Source: an uncultured Lachnospiraceae bacterium (GTDB lineage: Bacteria; Bacillota; Clostridia; Lachnospirales; Lachnospiraceae). From it: a stretch of 64,000 bases of DNA. The notes beneath the pieces were generated by a model. The model had not been told where the DNA came from, made no database searches, and worked only from the letters and a program-made list of their open reading frames with translations. The position numbers and the translations under genes were made by a program. The stretch spans positions 8,608-72,607 of the forward strand of contig CAJTXA010000016.1 in the NCBI GenBank assembly GCA_910579865.1, written 5' to 3'. Positions 29,206 to 37,533 of this stretch are shown in pieces (position 1 is the stretch's first letter; each line of letters begins with the position of its first letter).

Positions 29206-30207
29206 ATGAGCAATACGACACAAGCAGCTCCAAAATCAAAAAAGTCTTTTTGGGAGATTATGAAAAGCAGAAAAGGACAGAGAGGTTTGGTCATTGTTTT
29301 ATTTATGCTTGTTCCATTGACCCTTTTAGCCGTATTTACTTATATCCCATTTTTTGAAATGGTACGGTTTAGTTTTTATGATATTCGGTATGGGCAGGAT
29401 GGAACTTGGGTCGGATTAAAGAACTATGCAGAAGTATTTAATCGAAGTGAGTGCTTTACCTCGTTATTTGTTAGCGTGTACTATATGGGCGGTGCAATTA
29501 TACAACTTGCTCTAGCGTTATTTTTTGCAACATTATTTGTATTTAAAGTAAAAGGAAGCGGAATTTTTAAAGGAATTTTATTTTTTCCTTATTTAATCTG
29601 TGGTATTGCAGTTGGTTTTATCTTTAAATTTTTCTATGCAAGAGGATATGTATTAGATTCCCTTTTACAGATGTTTGGAATGAATCCAGAAAACATTCCA
29701 TTCTGGTTACAAGATCAAAAAATCAATAATATTTCTTTAGCAGCTACTTCTGTTTGGAGATATATGGGACAGAATATGATTCTTTTCTTAGGTGCTATGA
29801 TGTCAGTCGATACTGATCTTTATGAAGCCGCTTCTTTAGATGGAGCAAATAAATGGCATCAATTCCTTTATATTATTTTACCAAGTATTAAATCGATTGT
29901 AGTATTAAACCTGATTCTTTCTATCAGTGGCTCGTTAAGTGCATTTGAACCACCTTATGTTATTACCAATGGTACAATGGGAACTGGTACATATTTTGTC
30001 ATTATGAATCGTTTAGCTCATGAAAGACAAAAAGTAGGGCTTGCCTGTGCGATGGCGATTGTTTTGCTTGTGATTATTGTAGCATGTACTGTTGCACAGA
30101 ATTTATTCTTTAAATATGTATTTGACAATGGAACAGAAGACGAATCCAAAGCAGCCGTTCGAGCAAAAAAACGGGCGGCAAAAGCAGCACAGAAGGGAGG
30201 AAATTAA
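29206..30207 (+). CDS. Sugar ABC transporter permease (MalF/UgpA type)
   Basis: A 333-aa inner-membrane protein with six predicted TM helices (first at VIVLFMLVPLTLLAVFTYIP). The EAA loop that contacts the ATPase is visible at DLYEAASLDGANKWHQFLYI with ILP following. It forms a heterodimer with the 30211 product; the genes are 3 bases apart. The C-terminal tail is Lys/Ala-rich. The start follows AATGGAGGTTATTT. Confidence 0.92.
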   Translation: MSNTTQAAPKSKKSFWEIMKSRKGQRGLVIVLFMLVPLTLLAVFTYIPFFEMVRFSFYDIRYGQDGTWVGLKNYAEVFNRSECFTSLFVSVYYMGGAIIQLALALFFATLFVFKVKGSGIFKGILFFPYLICGIAVGFIFKFFYARGYVLDSLLQMFGMNPENIPFWLQDQKINNISLAATSVWRYMGQNMILFLGAMMSVDTDLYEAASLDGANKWHQFLYIILPSIKSIVVLNLILSISGSLSAFEPPYVITNGTMGTGTYFVIMNRLAHERQKVGLACAMAIVLLVIIVACTVAQNLFFKYVFDNGTEDESKAAVRAKKRAAKAAQKGGN

Positions 30208-30210
30208 ACT

Positions 30211-31059
30211 ATGAAAATTTCAAAAATGAAATTAAGTTCATTTTTATTTACAGTATTTAAATATGGTGCAATTGTTTTGGCATCAATTATTGCACTACTT
30301 CCAGTTTGTGTCTGCGTATTAACTGCATTTAAGACAACAGAGGAATATAATGCAACATCTGTATTGGATTTACCAAAGTCGTTTTTATACTTTGAAAACT
30401 TTATAGTTGCAGTAAAACAAGCGAATATGTTCCGAGGATTTTTAAATACAGGAATTGTATTAGTTGTAGTTTTAATTGTTTCTATCTTTACTGGATCCAT
30501 GTTGGCTTATGTATTAAATCGGTTTAAATTTAAAGGAAGTGGAATAATCAACAGTTTATTTATGTTTGCATCTTTAATTCCTGGTATTGCAACACAGGTT
30601 ACAGTGTATCAGATTATGTACAGTCTGGGACTAATTAATCATCTTTATGGATATATGATTGTATTGATGGGAACAGATATTATTTCGATTTATATCTTCT
30701 TACAATTTTTTGAAAATCTTTCCGTATCTTTAGATGAATCAGCAATTATTGATGGATGTACTTATTTTGGAGTATTTTTTAAGATATTATTTCCTCTTTT
30801 AAAACCAGCGATTGTGACTTCTTTAGTATTAAAGGGAGTTGGGGTATACAATGAATATTATATGTCAAATTTATATTTGCAGGATCGGAATTTAAAAACG
30901 ATTTCTACTGCATTGTATACATTTACTGGGCCTTATGGAAATCAGTATAATTATATTTGTGCAGGGGTGTTGATTACGATTATTCCTATTTTTATCTTGT
31001 TTTTGATTTTCCAGGAGCAGGTATATAGTGGAATGGCTGCTGGTGCAGTGAAAGGATAG
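30211..31059 (+). CDS. Sugar ABC transporter permease (MalG/UgpE type)
   Basis: A 282-aa, six-TM protein, the second channel half. The EAA-type loop is at LDESAIIDGCTYFGVFFKIL followed by FPLLKPA. The ribosome site AAGGGAGGAAATTAA lies within the end of the previous gene, indicating translational coupling. No ATP-binding subunit follows; importers of this group in Firmicutes often share an MsmX/MsmK-type ATPase encoded elsewhere (established for related systems, inferred here). Confidence 0.92.
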   Translation: MKISKMKLSSFLFTVFKYGAIVLASIIALLPVCVCVLTAFKTTEEYNATSVLDLPKSFLYFENFIVAVKQANMFRGFLNTGIVLVVVLIVSIFTGSMLAYVLNRFKFKGSGIINSLFMFASLIPGIATQVTVYQIMYSLGLINHLYGYMIVLMGTDIISIYIFLQFFENLSVSLDESAIIDGCTYFGVFFKILFPLLKPAIVTSLVLKGVGVYNEYYMSNLYLQDRNLKTISTALYTFTGPYGNQYNYICAGVLITIIPIFILFLIFQEQVYSGMAAGAVKG

Positions 31060-31074
31060 GAGAGTTGTATTGGG

Positions 31075-31260
31075 AGGTGTTGGAAAGCCGTCCGTTCGAA
31101 TCTGGCTAGGGGCTATTTCGGGCCCGCTTGCGCTTAGGATTTCCACGTAGCGGACACATAAGGCGCTAAAAGACAGCGCCTAAGTGCCGACGGGAAATAT
31201 GACCCTTCATAGCCCCTAACCAGATTCGGACTGTGTTTTTCAAAATAGAGGATACAACTA
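31075..31260. repeat. Palindromic element, copy A (100-bp core inside a long stem)
   Basis: Core 31113-31212 starts CTATTTCGGGCCC and ends CCCTTCATAG. It is flanked by complementary arms: GAATCTGGCTAGGGG (ending 31112) and CCCCTAACCAGATTC (starting 31213). Inside the core AGGCGCT and AGCGCCT form the apical hairpin. The core is GC-rich against an AT-rich background, and it is repeated perfectly, inverted, at 31498-31597. Confidence 0.9.
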
Positions 31261-31299
31261 TTGAGGTAGTAAAAAGAAGTGAATGATTGAGTGAAGGTG

Positions 31300-31415
31300 T
31301 TGGGAATTTGTCTGTTCGGATCTGACTAGGGGCTATTTCAGATTCGTTTGTGCTTTGGATTTTATAAGATTATTGTTAAATTTAGATTGTGTTTTTTAAA
31401 ATAGATTTGTTATAC
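31300..31415. repeat. Palindromic element, decayed copy B
   Basis: 31304-31363 resembles the left end of copy A (GGATCTGACTAGGGGCTATTT against GAATCTGGCTAGGGGCTATTT, then TTGTGCTTTGGATTTT). 31388-31410 resembles A's right flank (TTGTGTTTTTTAAAATAGA against CTGTGTTTTTCAAAATAGA). Most of the core and the right arm are missing, which points to an old tandem copy that lost its centre. Confidence 0.65.
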
Positions 31416-31477
31416 ACATTCTCTTATATAGTTTTAATATTTTACAGTGAAAGCTATTGTTCCGTTGGTAGGGTACA

Positions 31478-31617
31478 GCCTGAAGTAGATGGGAGGTCTA
31501 TGAAGGGTCATATTTCCCGTCGGCACTTAGGCGCTGTCTTTTAGCGCCTTATGTGTCCGCTACGTGGAAATCCTAAGCGCAAGCGGGCCCGAAATAGACT
31601 TCCCATCTACTTTGGGC
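31478..31617. repeat. Palindromic element, copy C (core inverted, different outer stem)
   Basis: Core 31498-31597 is the exact reverse complement of 31113-31212. Its flanking arms AAGTAGATGGGAGGTCTAT and ATAGACTTCCCATCTACTT pair with each other but are unrelated to copy A's arms. The outer stem is therefore preserved in form but not in sequence. Confidence 0.9.
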
Positions 31618-31677
31618 GTCCGATTTGAACAGATAACATTTAAAATTATTATAGATAGTATAAAGGAGAAAAAAATT

Positions 31678-32700
31678 ATGAGTGAAGTAAAAATAATAGG
31701 CTCTGCTGTGCCAAATATGCCGTGGCAGGAAAAACCAAAACAAGTGCATGGTGCACCTGTTTGGCGATATACAGAAAATCCAATTATTGGAAGAAATCCA
31801 GCAAAGGAAGTAGCACGTATTTTTAATAGTGCAGTTATACCCTATCAAAATGAATTTATTGGCGTATTTCGGGGAGAACAGATAAACGGAATTCCTTATA
31901 TCTATATGGGAAGAAGCAAAGATGCGATTCATTGGGAGTTTGAAGAAGAAAAAATTGCTTTTGTAGATGAAGAGGGAAAGTCTTTTATGCCAGTCTATGC
32001 TTACGATCCTCGTTTAGTAAAGATAGAGGATGTTTATTATATTATTTGGTGTCAGGATTTTTATGGTGCTGCTATTGGAATTGCAAAGACAACTGATTTT
32101 CAGACATTTGTTCGAATCGAAAATCCATTTCTTCCATTTAATCGCAATGCTGTTTTATTCCCAAGAAAAATTCATGGAAATTATATGATGTTATCCCGTC
32201 CAAGTGATAGTGGACATACTCCATTTGGAGATATTTTTCTTTCGGAAAGTCCAGATATGGTATATTGGGGAAAACATCGCCATGTGATGGGAAAAGCATC
32301 TGAATGGTGGGAATCACTTAAGATTGGCGGAGGTGCTGCCCCGATTGAGACAACAGAAGGCTGGCTTTTGTTCTATCATGGAGTAGGTGGAACTTGTAAT
32401 GGGTATGTGTATAGTATTGGTGGAGCTATTTTGGATATAGAAAATCCGTCTATTGTTAAATATCGCTGTGAAAATTTCCTTTTAACACCAGAAGAATGGT
32501 ATGAGGAACGGGGATTTGTGCCAAATGTAACATTTCCTTGTGCGACGATTCATGATGCAGAGAGTGGTAGAATTGCAATTTATTATGGGGCAGCAGATAC
32601 TTATGTGGGACTTGCGTTTACAACGGTAAAGGAAATTGTAGGTTATATGAAAGAGAAAAGTTCTGTGAGCGAATCGGATATTGAGATTGGAAGAAGATAA
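31678..32700 (+). CDS. GH130 beta-mannooligosaccharide phosphorylase (subfamily 2-like)
   Basis: A 340-aa five-bladed propeller enzyme. FNSAVIPYQNEFIGVFRG, YAYDPRLVKIEDVYYIIWC and FPRKIHGNYMMLSRPSDSG carry the GH130 active-site Asp and phosphate-binding Arg/His residues; IAIYYGAADTYVGLA is the usual C-terminal motif. The short length and missing N-terminal helix fit the mannooligosaccharide phosphorylase branch, which releases mannose 1-phosphate from beta-1,4-mannooligosaccharides. The start at 31678 has TAAAGGAGAAAAAAATT. The frame stays open back to 31564, but that part runs through repeat copy C and is not coding. Confidence 0.85.
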   Translation: MSEVKIIGSAVPNMPWQEKPKQVHGAPVWRYTENPIIGRNPAKEVARIFNSAVIPYQNEFIGVFRGEQINGIPYIYMGRSKDAIHWEFEEEKIAFVDEEGKSFMPVYAYDPRLVKIEDVYYIIWCQDFYGAAIGIAKTTDFQTFVRIENPFLPFNRNAVLFPRKIHGNYMMLSRPSDSGHTPFGDIFLSESPDMVYWGKHRHVMGKASEWWESLKIGGGAAPIETTEGWLLFYHGVGGTCNGYVYSIGGAILDIENPSIVKYRCENFLLTPEEWYEERGFVPNVTFPCATIHDAESGRIAIYYGAADTYVGLAFTTVKEIVGYMKEKSSVSESDIEIGRR

Positions 32701-32712
32701 GGTGGGAATGTT

Positions 32713-33897
32713 ATGGAGGCATTTGTAAATGAGATTGTGGATCATTTGAAAAATCAGTTAATTCCTTTTTGGGAGGGATTAAAAGATAAAGAGTATGGTG
32801 GATATTTTGGCTATATGGGGTATGATCGGAAGGTGATTCCAACTTATGAAAAGGGATGTATTTTAAATAGTAGGATTCTTTGGTTTTTTTCAAATGCGTA
32901 TCGGCTTTTTCGAACAGAGAATCTAAAAGCAGATGCAGAACATGCATTTCGGTTTTTAAAAGAGTATTGTTTGGATAAAGAGTATGGTGGGATTTATTGG
33001 TCTTTGACTTATAATGGACAGAAAAAGGACGACACAAAACATACTTATAATCAGGCATTTGCTATTTATGCACTTTCTTCTTATTATGATGTGGTTAAAG
33101 ACAATGAGGCTTTGCAAATTGCAATGCAGCTTTATCAGTTGGTGGAGGAAAAGTGTATAGATGAGTATGGATACTTGGAGGCTTTTGATCGGACGTTTCG
33201 GCCAGAAATGAATGAGAAGTTATCAGAGAATGGTGTAATGGCAGAGAAAACCATGAATACATTACTGCATCTTTTGGAAGCCTATACGGAACTTTATCGG
33301 GTGACAAAGGATGAAAAGGTGGCAGGGAGGATTCGTTTTTTGCTCGATCTTTTTGAAAAGAAAGTCTATCATCAAGAACTTGGACGGCAGGAGGTGTTTT
33401 TTGATCGTTATTGGAATTCTTTGCTTGATTTGTATTCTTATGGTCATGATATAGAGACGGCATGGCTTGTGGATCGGGCACTTGAGGTATTAGGGGATTT
33501 GGCATATAAAGAACGGATTGAAAAGATTACAGCACAAATAACATGGAATATTTTTACACGTGCATTGGAGGGGGATGCTATGCCAAATGAAGCAGAAAAT
33601 GGAGTGCGGGATACTACCAGAGTGTGGTGGGTGCAGGCAGAAGCAGTGGTTGGATTTATCAATGGATATCAGAAACAGCCAGAACGAGTGGAATATCTAG
33701 AGGCAGCAAAGAGAATTTGGCATTATATTAATACAACTATGATAGATAAACGGGAAGGTTCAGAGTGGTTTTGGGCTGTGGATCAGAAGGGAGTTCCTTT
33801 GGAAAAACCAATTGTAGAACCGTGGAAATGTCCATATCACAATGGAAGAATGTGTATAGAGGTGATACAAAGACTAAAAGAAAAAAGAAGCAGGTAG
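32713..33897 (+). CDS. Cellobiose/mannobiose 2-epimerase (AGE family)
   Basis: A 394-aa (alpha/alpha)6-barrel protein of the N-acylglucosamine 2-epimerase superfamily. LNSRILWFFSNAYRLF, EYGGIYWSLTYNG, KHTYNQAFAIYALSSYY and RVWWVQAEAVVGFINGYQ are typical of cellobiose 2-epimerases. The conserved His of HTYNQAF and the His of CPYHNGRMCIE are expected catalytic residues. It would convert beta-1,4-mannobiose to mannosyl-glucose, the substrate of the next enzyme. Flanked closely by the two GH130 genes (12 and 29 bases), it completes the known bacterial mannobiose route. Confidence 0.88.
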   Translation: MEAFVNEIVDHLKNQLIPFWEGLKDKEYGGYFGYMGYDRKVIPTYEKGCILNSRILWFFSNAYRLFRTENLKADAEHAFRFLKEYCLDKEYGGIYWSLTYNGQKKDDTKHTYNQAFAIYALSSYYDVVKDNEALQIAMQLYQLVEEKCIDEYGYLEAFDRTFRPEMNEKLSENGVMAEKTMNTLLHLLEAYTELYRVTKDEKVAGRIRFLLDLFEKKVYHQELGRQEVFFDRYWNSLLDLYSYGHDIETAWLVDRALEVLGDLAYKERIEKITAQITWNIFTRALEGDAMPNEAENGVRDTTRVWWVQAEAVVGFINGYQKQPERVEYLEAAKRIWHYINTTMIDKREGSEWFWAVDQKGVPLEKPIVEPWKCPYHNGRMCIEVIQRLKEKRSR

Positions 33898-33926
33898 ATT
33901 ATTTAAGAAAGTTGAGGGGTTTGAAA

Positions 33927-35102
33927 ATGATACATAAACAATATTACGTGGAATTAGAAAAACAGGAAAGGCTGATTGAGAGAAAGAATCAAAAAAGTGA
34001 TTTTTATAATGGAATTTATGATCGATATCAGTATCCTGTTTTGACAAGAGATCATACACCATTATTTTGGAGATATGATTTAGATGCAGAAAAAAATCCT
34101 TATTTTATGGAACGACTTGGGATTAATGCAGTAATGAATTCTGGAGCGATTGAGTTAGATGGAAAGTTTTATTTGGTGGCAAGAGTAGAGGGAAACGATC
34201 GGAAGTCTTTTTTTGCAGTGGCAGAAAGTACGAGTGGAGTAGATGGATTTCGGTTTTGGGATTATCCAGTAATATTGCCAGATACTTGTCCAGAAGAAAC
34301 GAATGTTTATGATATGCGGTTGACAAAACATGAGGATGGTTATATCTATGGAGTCTTTTGTTCGGAAAGTAAGGATACAAGTACTCTGGATTTATCTGCT
34401 GCTATAGCACAGGCAGGAATTGTACGAACAAAGGATTTAAAAAATTGGGAAAGACTAGAAAATTTAAAGACCCTTCGTTCTCCTCAACAGAGGAATGTAC
34501 TGCTTCATCCAGAATTTATAAATGGACAGTATGCTTTTTATACTCGTCCAATGGATGGATTTATTGATACTGGAAATGGTGGAGGCATAGGCTTTGGACT
34601 ATGTAAAGATATTGCACATGCTGTAATTGATGAGGAAGTCATTATTAGCAAACGAATTTATCATACATTGACAGAATGTAAGAATGGAGCAGGAGCAGTT
34701 CCAATTCGAGGGAAGCGATGCTGGATTCATATTGCCCATGGGGTTCGAAATACAGCAGCAGGTCTTCGCTATGTTCTTTATGCATTTGGAACAGATTTAA
34801 ACAATCCTTTTCAAGTTGTAGCAGAACCTTCTGGAGTATTTTTAGTGCCACTTGGAAAAGAACGAGTGGGAGATGTTTCAAATGTTGTTTTTACAAATGG
34901 AGCAGTTGCCAGAGAAAATGGAGAGGTCTATATTTATTATGCTTCTTGTGATACAAGGATGCATGTTGCAGTTACTAGTATAGAGAAATTAGAAGATTAT
35001 CTGTTTCAAACTCCTTCTGATCGATTACGTTCGTCTGACTGTGTAAAGCAGAGGTGTGAGTTGATTGATCAAAATAAAAAGATTTTAGAGGAACAAAAAT
35101 AG
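33927..35102 (+). CDS. GH130 4-O-beta-D-mannosyl-D-glucose phosphorylase (subfamily 1-like)
   Basis: A 391-aa protein. The long N-terminal helical part and YQYPVLTRDHTPLFWRYDLD, RLGINAVMNSGAIELDGKFY, ETNVYDMRLTKHEDGYIYG and YTRPMDGFIDTGNGGGIGFG match mannosylglucose phosphorylases. It splits Man-beta-1,4-Glc plus phosphate to mannose 1-phosphate and glucose. I use the start at 33927 (MIHKQYYVELEKQ, after TTGAGGGGTTTGAAA). A longer frame begins at 33765, but it would overlap the epimerase by 133 bases. It works directly after the epimerase. Confidence 0.88.
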   Translation: MIHKQYYVELEKQERLIERKNQKSDFYNGIYDRYQYPVLTRDHTPLFWRYDLDAEKNPYFMERLGINAVMNSGAIELDGKFYLVARVEGNDRKSFFAVAESTSGVDGFRFWDYPVILPDTCPEETNVYDMRLTKHEDGYIYGVFCSESKDTSTLDLSAAIAQAGIVRTKDLKNWERLENLKTLRSPQQRNVLLHPEFINGQYAFYTRPMDGFIDTGNGGGIGFGLCKDIAHAVIDEEVIISKRIYHTLTECKNGAGAVPIRGKRCWIHIAHGVRNTAAGLRYVLYAFGTDLNNPFQVVAEPSGVFLVPLGKERVGDVSNVVFTNGAVARENGEVYIYYASCDTRMHVAVTSIEKLEDYLFQTPSDRLRSSDCVKQRCELIDQNKKILEEQK

Positions 35103-35119
35103 AAGAGAGTGGGCAGGAT

Positions 35120-36061
35120 ATGGCGATATTAAAATTAATACCAAGTGGAAAAGATTATCTTTGGGGTGGAACAAAGTTAAAGAGTGAATTTGGAAAAGAG
35201 TTTTCAAAAGAAAAATTAGCAGAGACATGGGAACTTTCCTGTCATTTTGATGGTCCTAGTATTGTGGAAAATGGAGCTTATGCAGGAAAGACGTTTCGTG
35301 AATTTATCTTAATGGAAGGAAAAAACGTAATAGGAGAAAAAGGTCAGAGGTTTGAACAATTTCCATTATTAATTAAATTTATTGATGCACAGGAGAATCT
35401 TTCTATTCAAGTACATCCGAATAATGCTTATGCATTGGAATATGAGGGACAGTATGGAAAGACTGAGATGTGGTATATCGTAGACTGTGAGGAAGGTGCA
35501 GGTCTTTATTATGGATTTTCAAAGGAAATTTCAAAGGAAGAATTTCAAAATCGAATTGAGAATCAGACTTTACTGGAAGTATTAAATTGGGTAGAAGTAA
35601 AGAAGGGGGATGTGTTTTTTATTGAACCTGGAACCATTCATGCGATTGGAAAAGGAATTTTAATAGCCGAGATTCAGCAAAATTCCAATGTGACATATCG
35701 AGTGTATGATTATGGGAGAAGGGATGCGAATGGAAAAGAACGAGAACTTCATGTTGAAAAAGCACTTCAAGTGACCAATCTAAAACCGGTTTTGCAAAAA
35801 AAGTCTTTTGCGCCATATCTGGTTTCTTGTGAATATTTTAAAGTGGATAAAGTAGCATTGGATGGACGATTAAAGAAAAGGATAATAGGGGAAGTAGATG
35901 CCTCTTCTTTTGTCAGTTTGCTTATCTTGGATGGAAGTGGAGAAGTGCAAGCAAAAGGGGAAGTAGTAAAAATAAAAAAGGGAGATAGTATTTTTATTAC
36001 GGCTGATTCAGGAGAGTATAAACTAGAAGGATGTTTAGAGGCACTATTTACTACCTTATAA
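35120..36061 (+). CDS. manA: Mannose-6-phosphate isomerase, class I
   Basis: A 313-aa zinc cupin isomerase interconverting mannose 6-phosphate and fructose 6-phosphate. Zinc ligands and active-site motifs are visible: SIQVHPNNAYA, YGKTEMWYIVDC, FFIEPGTIHAIGKGILIAEI and the catalytic-Arg segment TYRVYDYGRRD. The size matches the short Firmicute form. It lies 17 bases after the GH130_1 gene and provides the final step for mannose 1-phosphate once the mutase at 37534 has acted. The start is ATGGCGATATTAAAATTAAT after AGAGTGGGCAGGAT. Confidence 0.93.
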   Translation: MAILKLIPSGKDYLWGGTKLKSEFGKEFSKEKLAETWELSCHFDGPSIVENGAYAGKTFREFILMEGKNVIGEKGQRFEQFPLLIKFIDAQENLSIQVHPNNAYALEYEGQYGKTEMWYIVDCEEGAGLYYGFSKEISKEEFQNRIENQTLLEVLNWVEVKKGDVFFIEPGTIHAIGKGILIAEIQQNSNVTYRVYDYGRRDANGKERELHVEKALQVTNLKPVLQKKSFAPYLVSCEYFKVDKVALDGRLKKRIIGEVDASSFVSLLILDGSGEVQAKGEVVKIKKGDSIFITADSGEYKLEGCLEALFTTL

Positions 36062-36076
36062 AGGATGATTTATAAC

Positions 36077-36106
36077 TTGCAGAAATAGGTTGCTTTCTGT
36101 TATAGT
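36077..36106 (+). promoter_or_regulatory. Possible internal promoter before the membrane pair/mutase/esterase genes
   Basis: TTGCAG (36077-36082) and TATAGT (36101-36106) are 18 bases apart in the 103-base gap after manA. It could allow separate expression of the second half of the locus. Confidence 0.45.
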
Positions 36107-36164
36107 AAAGTGGAGCCATTAGAAAAATATAGCAAAAGAAGCAAGAGGGAAGGAAGCAGGATAG

Positions 36165-36881
36165 ATGACGGAGTGGTTGAGGAAGATTCAAAAGGAGATC
36201 AGTAGGAAGACAGAAGGGATGAATCAAAGTCAGAAATGGGAGTACATTTTTACTTATTACTGGTATCATATTCTGTTGATTGTACTGGGAATTGGAATTT
36301 TTGTTCTATTGGTTCGTCATCTGTTTTTTCAAAAGCCACCAAAAGAATTTGTTTGTGTGATGATTAATCAAGCAATTCGTTATGAACGAGATGAAATGTT
36401 ACAGGAAGAATTTTCTAAGATATTAAAGGTTCCTTCTGATAGGGTATTGATTGACTCAGATTATGTGTTTTCTTATGAGGGAAAGCAGCTAGAAGGCGCA
36501 AATGAAAGTTCCTATGAAAAATTTTTCTTTCGATGGGTAGTGAAAGAGCTAGATGCAGTAGTGATGCCAGAAAGTTTTTATCGGCATTGCAGAGAACTAG
36601 AGTATGAGTTTATGGATTTAGATTTTCTTTTGACAGAGGAAGAAATTACATTGTGGAAAAAACAGATGTTATTCGAAGATGGCAGATATAAGGGATTGTA
36701 TCTTTCTGATTCCTATTTCATGTCTTACTTAAATCAAGAAGAGGAAGATCCTTTACTTTTGGTATTTTTAACAGGAGAAACACATCTGAAAGCGAAACAG
36801 AAATTTTTAAAATTTGCTATGGGAACAGAAACTGGAACAATGGAAGGAGTAAATAAGAAAAATGAAAAATATGAAAATTGA
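36165..36881 (+). CDS. Membrane-anchored protein of unknown function next to YesL
   Basis: A 238-aa protein. The first ~35 residues are charged, one TM helix follows (YHILLIVLGIGIFVLLVRHLF), and the remaining ~170 residues are soluble and acidic, probably outside the membrane. I recognise no family. Its last 20 bases overlap the YesL-like gene, so the two are translationally coupled and probably act together. Lying between manA and the phosphomutase, it may help sugar uptake or sensing at the membrane, but nothing in the sequence proves this. Confidence 0.6.
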   Translation: MTEWLRKIQKEISRKTEGMNQSQKWEYIFTYYWYHILLIVLGIGIFVLLVRHLFFQKPPKEFVCVMINQAIRYERDEMLQEEFSKILKVPSDRVLIDSDYVFSYEGKQLEGANESSYEKFFFRWVVKELDAVVMPESFYRHCRELEYEFMDLDFLLTEEEITLWKKQMLFEDGRYKGLYLSDSYFMSYLNQEEEDPLLLVFLTGETHLKAKQKFLKFAMGTETGTMEGVNKKNEKYEN

Positions 36882-37497
36882 TAATCCTTTTTTTGAGGCA
36901 ATGGGACGATTGGGAGATATTATTTTGGTAAATCTATTGCTGTTGCTTTGTTCACTTCCTATAGTAACAGTAGGAGCGTCTGTTTCTGCAATGTATGGGG
37001 TATTTTTACAGATGATGGAGGGAACAGAAGGAAGAATCTCGATTACTTTCTTTCGATATTTTCGGAAAGGGTTGAAGAAAAATACTATGGTATGGAGTAC
37101 GATGTTAGTGATTGGTATACTTTTGATATTTAATATGTTTTTTCTTGGACATGTAGGAATGGAGGGAATTTGGAGGATTGTTGGGATAGTAACAGGATGC
37201 TTGATTCTAATTTGGAAAATTTTATTTGCTTGGGTATTTGCTTTTTTGGCGGATTGGGAAGAAAGGATTCGGGATGGGGTGACAGCAGCGATGCGGATGG
37301 CAGTACTTCATCTTCCCGCTACTTTGGTTATGGTAGTTTTGAATAATATTTTGCTTATTTGCCTTTGGATGGGAGTTTTCTATCTAGCAGCAGTAATCCC
37401 AATTTATCTAGTGGCAGGATTTGGTTTGACTGGATATGTAAATACTTGGTTTTTTAAAAAGTATTTAAAGAAAAAGGAAAAGATACAATTATCTTAA
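36862..37497 (+). CDS. YesL-like membrane protein (DUF624)
   Basis: A 211-aa protein with about five TM helices. The N-terminus DNPFFEAMGRLGDIILVNLL and then LCSLPIVTVGASVSAMYGVF is the DUF624 signature. YesL-type proteins are commonly encoded beside carbohydrate ABC importers in Firmicutes; their biochemical role is not established. It overlaps the preceding unknown membrane-protein gene by 20 bases, and the phosphomutase follows 36 bases later. Confidence 0.82.
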   Translation: MKNMKIDNPFFEAMGRLGDIILVNLLLLLCSLPIVTVGASVSAMYGVFLQMMEGTEGRISITFFRYFRKGLKKNTMVWSTMLVIGILLIFNMFFLGHVGMEGIWRIVGIVTGCLILIWKILFAWVFAFLADWEERIRDGVTAAMRMAVLHLPATLVMVVLNNILLICLWMGVFYLAAVIPIYLVAGFGLTGYVNTWFFKKYLKKKEKIQLS

Positions 37498-37533
37498 AAT
37501 AAGAAAAAGAAAGCAATAAAAAAGGAGACAATT

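Noticed and set aside
31091..31112. TTCGAAT resembling a tRNA T-loop
   Set aside because: No acceptor, D or anticodon stems can be built; the sequence is the arm of the palindromic element.
31564..31677. Upstream in-frame extension of the GH130 gene
   Set aside because: It crosses the palindromic repeat copy C. The ATG at 31678 with AAAGGAG is a better start. The same frame on the other strand of copy A gives the matching peptide MEILSASGPEI, showing that it comes from the repeat.
33765..33926. Upstream in-frame extension of the second GH130 gene
   Set aside because: It would overlap the epimerase gene by 133 bases and lacks a ribosome site; family similarity starts near 33927.
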